NCBI RefSeq assembly: GCF_958295425.1
Contig: NC_081154.1
Coordinates: 17,359,364-17,423,363, forward strand
Direction of reading: 5' to 3'
DNA from: Solea solea
Taxonomy: Eukaryota > Chordata > Actinopteri > Pleuronectiformes > Soleidae
Length of the DNA stretch: 64,000 nucleotides
How positions within the stretch are numbered: the stretch's first letter is position 1; the number at the start of each line of letters is the position of its first letter. Below, one piece after another: positions 55,310 through 64,000 of this stretch. The notes under the pieces were generated by a model. It had not been told where the DNA came from. It worked only from the letters and a program-made list of their open reading frames with translations, and ran no database searches. The position numbers and the translations under genes are program-made.

Positions 55310-56114
55310 TTTTTTTTTTTTTCTTTCAGTATTTTTTTACATGTGGCCCTCATACTCCTCCATGCATATACATAAGAGTTTGTATATGTGTTACACACTG
55401 GACCTTTAAATCCCCACTTCCTGATGACGTGGATGTTTCGTGGGCTACACAGCTAAAGCCTGGCCAAGCTAGGTGATCGTTGCAACAGGACAGAGACCCA
55501 GAGGAGCAGGCACTTGTTTTGGAGGAAAATGTTTCACCTCACTTTCAGCAGTCGTCCTCAAGGACTTCACACCACGGCTGTATTGGCACGATAAACTCTG
55601 GAGGCCGCTTCGTTGCACCTCACATTTGTTTTCCTGCACTATAGCTTCTTCTTTGTTTGCTAACAACACCAACACCTTGGCTGATGTTTGCCCTCTGCTG
55701 GTGCAAAACATAATTACACAGCATGTTGGTTAAATTCTTAATGACAATGAACTGAGTAATGTTTAACACAGATTTGATCATTTAGATTTCATCACACGTT
55801 TTTTATTCTGGACCTGTGTGTAATGTTGGGATGTGTGCATGGGTATAGGGAGGAAACAATGATTAGATTATTATTAACAATTATTTAACTAGTGCTGGGC
55901 GGTATGAGCAAAAAGTTACATCACAGTATTTTTTATGTGTTTTTTATGCACAAACATGAGTGAGAGTATGTGTGTGTGTGTGTGTGTGTGTGTTCGTCTG
56001 CATACATTATAGATACTCTCATACATGTCTTGTGCTAAGTTGGTGGAGTAAAGTGCTCATTGCAAACGTCATCCAGACACATTTTGATCAGCGTCCGTTG
56101 GTCGTACCTCTTGG
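55310..56114 (+). other. kcnc3 intron 1, part 5
   Basis: No exon seen. A T-rich tract follows the minisatellite. A MITE-like CTAGTGCTGGGCGGTATGAG start lies at 55,890-55,909 with a relative at 62,413-62,430. (TG)n occurs at 55,971-55,992. Confidence 0.5.
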
Positions 56115-56345
56115 ATGTGGGAGGTGACTATACAACGGTCAGTGGTAGAGCCATGTTATGTGTTCGATTCCTGGCTCTCTTGGTGCATGTTGCTGATGTG
56201 TCCTTGGGCAAGACACTTAAGACACACATGAAAGATGTGTGCTACATTACATTACATTACATGTCATTTAGCAGACGCTTTTATCCAAAGCGACTTACAA
56301 TAAGTGCATTTAAACATTTGGGTACAAATAAGTGCTAGAAGTAAG
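56115..56345 (+). repeat. tRNA-derived SINE with conserved fish 3' tail
   Basis: Carries a B-box-like GTTCGATTCC (56,162-56,171) and TGTCCTTGGGCAAGACACTT. An (ATTAC)n spacer follows, then the well-known fish tail TTTAGCAGACGCTTTTATCC with AAAGCGACTTACAA. It appears to be two SINE modules joined. Confidence 0.65.
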
Positions 56346-56395
56346 TAAGAGCTTCAAGTAAATCAAACTATGAAGTGCTAGTCATAAGTGCGATA

Positions 56396-56396
<1 letters not shown>

Positions 56397-56442
<46 letters not shown>
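56397..56442. repeat. Poly(T) run of about 45 bases
   Basis: A long uninterrupted T run, about 50 bp after the SINE. It may be the reverse-strand poly(A) of another retroposed copy, but no body is recognised. Confidence 0.85.
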
Positions 56443-56445
<3 letters not shown>

Positions 56446-59400
56446 ACAAAATACCCTGCACATAGATGCGCTGTATGAATGGCAAAAGCTATATTGGTAT
56501 GCAGTCTGGAGTTACTTCCCCTTTCCACTGGTCAAAAACACACAAACATCAGCTAACACCTGGCTCTTGTATGGGAATAGATGGTATCAGCTTTCCCTTC
56601 CGAGTCAAATGACTGTGTAATAGACTGGAGACGAGTTTCATCGACGCAGGCTCTGATCGGCAACATGACACCACAGTTATTTCACTGGTTATTTCCTCAA
56701 CTCCCTGGAGGAAAAAAAAGAAAGGAAGACAAAACTCCTTCACTGGCAGTGGTCAATGAGTCAATCACCTGTTTTGGTGAGTTCCTGCTAATTTTGAGGT
56801 ATTAGATGAGTTGGACCTCCACTGAGCCCTTGAATCATACATTACATCACAACGTTCAGTTGTTCTGTATGTTTTGCTGTAGTGGTTTTTCTCTGTGGTT
56901 GACATGTATAGCCTTTGTGACTAAGGCCTGTCATAACCACTTACCTTCAGTCATCTAGCATCCACTCACTCTTCTCACTATCGCTTACTTTTAAAGCTTC
57001 TCTTTTCATGGTGAATTTCACTCGCTGTTTTGGCAACTGTTTGTCAGCTTCTCTCTTTCCTGTCATATTCCTCCAGACTGCTTTCACTTTTGAAGTTAAT
57101 TCCCCGGTGTGTGTCTCCACCTGTGTTGCCTACATCATAGATGTGATGTGACTGTAGTTTTGCCACCACTTCCTGTAGGGCTGCGCAGAACATTGGACCA
57201 GACTCACAAAGGTGCAAAAACAATAGGTCTTCACACACCCAACCTTTATAACAAGGCCATTGTACGCATCCCAATTTCAACAGAACAGGACGTCACGCAC
57301 CCACTCACTGGACATCGAGACCCACTGTCCTCAGGGTGTAGGTACAGGGCTTTGAGGTGCAGGTGCTTTGGAAGGAGCCTGATTCCCTCAGCCATCACAT
57401 CCCTCAACAGGCTGAGTGTGATCACAGCTGTTTTATGTGCTATAAAGTATGTTAAGTCTATAGCTGTTGTGTTTTTGCGTCTCTCCGGGTGCATTCACTC
57501 CAGCTCTTAGTTTCCTCAGAGAGTTTCAGGTTCGTTTGGGGAGGTGTGAGTGCGTAACCAAACTCTGGTCCGCCTAAAAACGGAGGTCTCAGTTCGCTTC
57601 AAGTGAACCAGATGCAAAGGTTTGGTTCATTTCACTAAAGTGTGAAAGCAAACTCGGAGGGGCTGAATGTTGCAACCCCTGATTGAGTCTAGCGGAGACT
57701 ATTAGGTGTGAAAACGACCTTAAACAAGTGCAGTGCTGTGAAAGAGAATTTCCTCTTGGAAACAATAAAGTCAAAGTATATCGAAATTGTATGTATAGCA
57801 TGACATGAGACAACATTACAGTAGGGTCTTAGATTTTAGATTTCATGGTCAGGTATCTGTAACGACTTTTGATGTTTAATACATTAGTGAAATACACTAA
57901 ACCTGGTCGACATAGGAGGGTAATTGAGAACCTGCGTGTGTGTGTGTGTGTGTGTGTGACAGAGGGGGAGAGCACTGCAGCAATCTGAGAAAGTAGGTCA
58001 GACACCGACAAGCAAGGAGCATAACAAGGGAGAAAAGAAGCGATGGAGAGAGTAGAGAGGAAGTAAAGAGGGAGGAGGGTGAAGATGGAACATTAGAAAG
58101 CCTCATACAAACCACTTAGATTATCCAATATAAATACACAATTACATATATATTTACATATAATTGAAATGATGCAGGGCCACACAGTTGTTGCAGTGAC
58201 TGCATGTTCATCACGTGTGTGCATGGGATTTTCTCCGGGTTCTCCGGGTTCTCCGGGTTCTTCCCACAGTCCAAAAACATGCAGATTTGGGGATTCTGCC
58301 TTTGGGGACCCTCATGTGGAGGATAAAGTGGTAGAAGATGAGTGAGTTAGTGAATGAGTGAGTGAAATTCTAATTAAACAACAAACGGATACCAGTATAA
58401 CAGTAGATTTATACACTGACTTTCCTGGAAGGTCAAATCTATCTGTATGTGTCAGCTAATCTCAACAATAATAATAATGATAATAATAATAATACTAAAT
58501 CCAGTGGATTTGTGTGTGTGAGTATATATATATATATATATATATGTATATTTTTTTTTATTTTTCACTAACTGAAACTCGTTCGTGATGAGGCTTCATC
58601 TCTATGTCCCTCTATATTACATAAGCACATAATGTTGAAAACACTCACTGAATGCACAGCATACTGAGGGCACTTACTGGAGGCTTCTTATATATATGGA
58701 CTCCACTCAAGTATGAATTACCTTTCTCTTTGGCTCTTCAGGCCATGTCTGTGTTTCATTATTTATTTGATCAAGCACAAAGTATACTGCATCTATAAAT
58801 ACACTGCAGGTATCACAGGGATGGACTGCAGCGGGGCGAGCGTGTGCAGCAACACCCGTGCACGTACTGGTGCCATCATGCCACTGCAACTGATCCAGTG
58901 ACTGTTGACTGGGTCGCAGCTGAAAGATAGAATCATAGAAAAAAAACAAACATGAAAACATCATCATTCATTCATTCATTCATTCATTCATTGTCTACCA
59001 ATTTATCCTGCACACGAGGGTTGCTGGGGCAAACACACACAGATGATCAACCATTCACACTCACACTAAGGTTCTAAAAACTTCTTGTATAAACCTTTTG
59101 CACTTGGCAAAATAGCTTGAATTTTTTAAATTTAGTTTATTTTTGTTATATTTAAAATGAATCTTCATCTTGTTGTTTACTGTACATCAATCCATAATAA
59201 AACAAACCATATTAATACTAATATTGTGCACCCTTACTGTCCATGTGTCCAATCTGGACTTCCCTACATTTTGTCTGACCAACACCTTAAATCAAGTAAC
59301 TGATATTTATTCCATAACTTACCACATAGTCCTACTTTCTCAGCAACCTTTCGGTCAAGGCTCTTTTCGTTGGCCAGTCTCGGATGAGTCAGAGTGCGCA

Positions 59401-60273
59401 CATACAATACTAATTTATCAATTTCTGATACAATGTCTTAGGACGTCAGGATAAACTCAAGAATAGTTGGCTTGGTGTCACGTAAATTTGTCACTGGAGT
59501 TCAATTATATTCAAAATATTCACATTTCTTTTTGGTAAATGCTCTGACTCTGTATTCATATAGAGCTTTTCTAGTCTTGGTGACCCTTCAACGCTGCTTT
59601 ACACTACATTCACTCATTCACTCACACGTTCATACAGTGTATCTATGTGCAGTGCTTTTTCATTCACATTCACATGATGTCAGGAGCAAAGTGGGGTGAC
59701 GTTTCTTGCCTTGGGACACGTTGGCATGTACACTTGCTCTATCACTCAATTACTTTCTATATTTTCTAAACTTTGTGTTTGACACAAACTTACTGAGCTG
59801 CACGTTGTCTTGCAAAACGAGCAGTGTATGTGTCACACGGTGGGTGGATTAACAACAACAAAAACAAATCCAGAAATGTATAATAATAAGTTTATATATG
59901 TATAGGCCTGTGAGAAATTTTAGAAGACGGTGGTTCATCCTAGGGAAGCTTCACTTTCCTTCTACACTGTTAAAAAACAATTTCATATATTTGGGAGTTT
60001 TTAATGCTAAAGGATTGTTTGTGAAAAAAAACATGGATCTATTTTAAAAAGGGCCCGATTATTCCGATGTAATGAATTCATTGAATCAGACCTTTACAGT
60101 GACTCACTACTGCCCTCTCCTCTATGAGCTCTACTTTTTCTTGGTACTTTGTTGTGTTTGTTGCCCTGGTGAATTGTCTGATTTGCATCTGACCCACCTT
60201 CCCTTTTTCACCCTCTTTTCCACTGTCTCTTTCTGTCTCTTTTCCTTCCTGCTGGATTCTTTCTCCCTTCTAG
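56443..60273 (+). other. kcnc3 intron 1, part 6
   Basis: No exon seen. Contents: (TG)n at 57,937-57,958; reverse copy of repeat R at 58,220-58,340 with a three-fold TTCTCCGGG; (TA)n at 58,521-58,544; (CATT)n at 58,967-58,991 leading into repeat R to 59,062; and a reverse SINE tail at 59,555-59,735 (GAGCTTTTCTAGTCTTG, CGCTGCTTTACACTACA). The intron ends TTCTTTCTCCCTTCTAG at 60,273 after a long pyrimidine tract. Confidence 0.6.
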
Positions 60274-61255
60274 TATGTGGCATTCGGCTCCCTGTTCTTC
60301 ATCCTCCTCTCTATCTCCACCTTCTGCATGGAGACACATGAGGCCTTCAACACCATCGTCAACAAGACGGAGAACGTCACCGTGGGCAACGCGACCCACG
60401 AGGTGATTGTGTACGAGGTGGTGACTGACAACTGGCTGACATACGTGGAAGGCGTGTGCGTCATTTGGTTCACCATTGAGGTCCTGCTGCGAGTCACCTT
60501 TTGCCCAGACAAGTTAGAATTCTTCAAAAGCACCCTCAACATCATCGACTTTGTTGCCATCCTGCCCTTCTACCTGGAGGTGGGCCTGAGTGGCCTGTCC
60601 TCCAAAGCTGCCAAGGATGTCCTGGGGTTCCTGCGCGTTGTGCGATTTGTCCGTATCCTCCGAATCTTCAAGCTCACTCGCCACTTTGTGGGCCTCCGTG
60701 TGCTTGGCCACACACTTCGTGCCAGCACCAATGAATTCCTCCTGCTCATCATCTTCTTAGCCCTCGGTGTGCTCATCTTTGCCACCATGATCTACTATGC
60801 TGAGCGAATCGGGGCAGACCCGGCCGACCCAACTGCCAGTGCCCACACCAACTTCAAGAACATCCCCATTGGATTTTGGTGGGCTGTTGTTACCATGACC
60901 ACGCTGGGCTATGGAGATATGTATCCAGAGACGTGGTCAGGGATGCTGGTGGGTGCACTCTGTGCCTTGGCTGGTGTGCTGACCATTGCCATGCCCGTAC
61001 CTGTCATTGTCAACAATTTTGGCATGTACTATTCTCTGGCGATGGCGAAACAAAAGCTGCCCAAAAAGAAGAACAAACATATCCCCCGAGCACCCCAACC
61101 AGGCTCTCCCAACTACTGCAAGCCAGATGCCCTCGCAATGGCTACTGCCTCACCTCAAAGGATCTTGGGAAATGTCCTAGGTGGAGTGATGGGTTCTGGA
61201 GGCATGGGGGGCGACTGTCCTCTGGCCCAAGAAGAAATTATAGAGATTAACAGAG
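60274..61255 (+). CDS. kcnc3: Kv3.3-like K+ channel, coding exon 2 (S1-S6, pore, proximal C-terminus)
   Basis: This exon encodes residues 208-534 plus one base, between acceptor CCCTTCTAG and donor GTGAGA. S1 is at ~208-226. The S1-S2 loop has three N-glycosylation sequons (N237, N241, N246). S2 is at ~262-283 and S3 at ~293-312. S4 carries charges at R328, R331, R334, R337, K340 and R343, every third residue. S5 is at ~361-382. The selectivity filter TTLGYGD is at 416-422, and S6 with the PVP hinge is at 448-450. The region [21 protein letters not shown] after S6 is Kv3-typical. The stretch to [13 protein letters not shown] is short compared with mammalian Kv3.3, lacking its long proline-rich insert. 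E426 right after GYGDMYP stands where mammalian Kv3 channels have Lys or Gln. Core identity with Kv3 is essentially complete; KCNC3 is the best paralogue match. Confidence 0.96.
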
Positions 61256-63679
61256 GTGAGATATCATTTTTTATATATAAAAATGTACTTTTTTTTACAA
61301 AACAATGCATAAGTATTTGACTCTTAACATATTTTGTTACATTACAACCTGTAATTTAAATGTGTTTTTCAATGTGTACGTATGTAAGGGATCTGCACAC
61401 ACTAGTCTAAGATGGTGAAGTGAATTGAGGAAAACAAATATTAAAACAAATTCAAATAAAAAACAAACAAACAAAATTCAGAAGTCACACAATTAGTGAA
61501 ATGAGTCCACCTGTGTGCAGTCTATTTGTCATACCTCTGGTGTCTGAAAGGCCCCAGAGACTGCAACCCCACTGAGCAAGAGCTGTCTTTCAGCAGCAGG
61601 GACTGAGGAACTGGTCAGAATGGAGTGCAGATGAATCGTGCTAAATATAGGGAGGATATTCATGAGCAAAACCTGTTTCAGTCTGCCAGAGATCTGAGAC
61701 GGGTGGATAGTTATGCACATTGAAATTTTCTGTTATTTTGCCCTATTTGCTGTTAGCTTCACAATGAAAAAAATCTACACAGTTGTAGGCATGTTCTGTA
61801 AAAGAAATGATGCAAACCCTCATCCCGAAACACACAGGAATCATTTAATGAATATGACTTATCTCTAAATAAGTGTATTTTACACAAGTGTTTAAAAAAC
61901 TGACCTGCTTCTGAGAAATATGACTGATGGCAGTTGAGGGAGACAGGTTAATGTCTTCACCATGCTTGGCATCTGGTGCTGGAGGTAACTCTTGAATGTT
62001 CCTCTCTGGATAAAGTCCTTTTTGGCCAGTGAATTTCAGCAGCACTATAGATTTTAGTGTCTTTCTATTTGGATATTGCCCTTCTATTCAAGATTAAACT
62101 TTACTTTCTTTGTTTGTGCTTTCAGGTAATGTGATTGACTAGCATCAGTGGTGGTATATTTGTGGAGAAGTGTAAAAATGCGTTATACGTTGAAAACTCC
62201 ACCTCTGCTTTTAGTTTGGATGGACAAAACTGGATCGGTTCTTATCGGCCAAAGCTTTCATTATCACCAACACTTACCTTCAGTTTCAGTTTAACCCAGG
62301 GGCCTCACACTCGAATGACCTGGGGGGCCACAGGGGCGTGAACTGAGGTCAGGAGGGAACGTTCAAGTAGAAAAAGTCCAACTGTGCGAGGGAAAAAAAA
62401 CATCTGTTCAGCAGTGATGGGCGATATGAGCTTAAAATGATGTCACTATAATATTCCATCAGGATACAGCAATAACAACATTTGTCTGTGTTTAAGAAGA
62501 GACAAGTGGCAGTGTTCTCAAGAAGTGATGCGCAGTTTATTCTAGCGCCACCCTGGAGAAATCACTGGCCCACTCGTGTGTCATTTATGATCAGGTGGTA
62601 GTGCCCCCACCTGTCAGCAAAGAATGGAAGTAAAATTACGTTTCAGCTATGAAAAATGCATCAAAACACCCTAATGCAAGTGTTTCTCTGTGTAAAACAG
62701 AGCCTTGCCTCACATGATACACCTTTAATGCATCGCTTTATTGCCTTTGTCATCAGTGAGCCTGAAATGACTGGTTTTAGCAGTGATTTTACGAGATCCT
62801 GTCCACTCGGCTCTCTGCCGCGCTCAAACTGTCGTGGTTGATTCTGAGAAAAGGTCTAAACTCCAGAGATCTGCTGTTATCAGACATGCACCGAGGACCA
62901 GATCTTTTCTTGAACTTCTCCAGAGAGGCTGTATGCTAGAATATAAATATCTGCAGAAGTTGCATGGGACATTCTTACTACTTTTCACCTCCCAGTAGAA
63001 TTCTGGTTAATGTCCAAATGGACTCATGTGAGAATACTAAAGAGAAATCCGTCGATCACTGAGTAGCGAGGAGCGTCTCACACACTAAACTTGTCTGAAC
63101 TTGCAAGAAGGATTTTAATGTTGCAACATTAGGCAAAAGGTATAAATGATTAATTTCACAATTACTTTTAAGATTCTTTGATTCATCTAGTGACTTATGT
63201 TCAATTAATCTAACAGCTAATGTATCATTTAATTAGTATTACTGATACTCATGTTATGGGCGGCTTATTTCTTCTTTGTGGGAAACGAATATTTGTTAGA
63301 CAGTTGGAGACTTATGTCTTTAAAATAGCTTGAAATGACTGCAGGTGATCGAAGCATCAGCACAAATGTGATGTTAACAGCGTCATAGTTTAAAAAAGGT
63401 CTGATATCAGTATCCGTAGATACATCAGTGTTGGTATCTCTCTGGAACGTGTTGCACTCAGAGGTGACATCACTCCCAGCTCCAAGTTCCAATTATACAT
63501 GGATCGCAGCGTATGTTAGCTTAGCTTGTTAGCACAGCACCTCCTTATAGTCCACATCATTGTGTTGGCTAATCTAGCCGCCACAACTTCAAAGCCAGTG
63601 TATTTTCTGAGTGAACTAGAACCCAGTCCTCGAGAGTTAGGGTTCTGTTAATGCAGTCTACTCACCTCCTTCTCTCTAG
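61256..63679 (+). other. kcnc3 intron 2
   Basis: A 2.4 kb intron between phase-1 exons. It contains a hAT fragment AACCCAGGGGCCTCACACTC at 62,294-62,313 related to the one at 46,526, and a MITE-like piece at 62,413-62,460. No additional exon is recognised. It ends CCTTCTCTCTAG at 63,679. Confidence 0.75.
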
Positions 63680-63874
63680 ATTCCAAGCAGAACGGTGATG
63701 CAGCTTCAGCCGCCCTGGCTAATGAGGACTGCCCCACCATCGATCAGGTACTGAGCCCCGACGAGAGGAGCCCTCTCGGACGCGGGCCTACCCGCGAGCG
63801 CTACCAGCAGGACCGCGCCTGCTTCCTGCTCAACACGAGGGAATTCCGTGCTACGGATGGGAATGTGCGGAAAG
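63680..63874 (+). CDS. kcnc3: Kv3.3-like K+ channel, coding exon 3 (C-terminal tail)
   Basis: The exon completes the split codon G|AT and encodes residues 535-599. It begins [20 protein letters not shown], continues with [27 protein letters not shown] and ends DGNVRK plus one base before donor GTACGT at 63,875. EDCP-IDQ, SP-E-SP and DRACFLL match the KCNC3 C-terminal exon best (KCNC1 is the runner-up). This is the cytoplasmic tail, with Ser-Pro and Arg-rich phosphorylation-type sites. At this junction the usual alanine after EINR is absent. The remaining coding exon(s), alternatively spliced in this family, lie right of the window. On the opposite strand, a 70-codon open frame over this exon is a shadow. 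Confidence 0.94.
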
Positions 63875-64000
63875 GTACGTTTCACACCAGGAGACAGATC
63901 CATAAACATGCACACCAAATGTTGAGATATTTATATACTGTGTTTATATACATCTGGTACAGACATGTACACAGAGGTTACTGCACGTATTTGAGCTCAA
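63875..64000 (+). other. kcnc3 intron 3 (partial, open at right edge)
   Basis: Begins with the GTACGT donor and contains nothing further that I recognise. Confidence 0.7.

Noticed and set aside
63706..63918. Minus-strand open frame over the last channel exon
   Set aside because: Shadow of exon 3, whose plus-strand reading matches KCNC3 with proper splice sites.

Overview
This window is genomic DNA from a ray-finned (teleost) fish. The evidence is GT-AG-spliced vertebrate genes, long introns, abundant (CA)n/(GA)n microsatellites, and repeat families typical of fish: a Rex/L2-type LINE tail, an RTE/Expander-like LINE, a BEL/Pao LTR element, hAT MITEs with the 'GCTGCAACTAA' terminus, and tRNA-derived SINEs. 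Only two host genes can be supported, both on the + strand and both partial.

Region 1 (1-3,000) holds the last two coding exons of a REXO4-like 3'-5' RNA exonuclease (1,123-1,197 and 1,306-1,446) and its 3' flank. Region 2 (3,000-29,500) is an intergenic transposon accumulation. It contains a locally repeated unknown family (5,033-11,825), with an internally deleted hAT element (6,877-8,200) inserted in one copy. It also contains a ~0.97 kb tandem duplication (13,924-26,802). One duplicate carries an L2-like LINE; the other carries a 3.3 kb RTE LINE and a 6.7 kb BEL/Pao element. For the hAT, RTE and BEL insertions an unoccupied sister copy of the target lies in the same window, so boundaries and target-site duplications can be read directly.

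Region 3 (29,500-64,000) belongs to a Kv3 (Shaw-type) voltage-gated potassium channel gene, best matched to KCNC3/Kv3.3. There is a possible 5' UTR exon near 30.0-30.5 kb, a first coding exon at 40,023-40,643 (inactivation-type N-terminus and T1 domain), a 19.6 kb intron, a second exon at 60,274-61,255 (S1 to S6, pore and start of the C-terminus), and a third at 63,680-63,874 (C-terminal tail). The gene runs off the right edge. Its introns contain microsatellites, SINEs, hAT MITEs and a minisatellite bounded by inverted repeats.

No prokaryotic features, CRISPR arrays, rRNA genes or convincing tRNA genes are present. Most short open frames lie in simple repeats or transposon relics and are not listed as genes. 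The most informative observations are the nested-insertion history with empty sites, the mismatch between nearly identical LTRs and multiple coding lesions in the BEL element, and unusual residues and a two-AUG arrangement in the Kv3.3-like channel.
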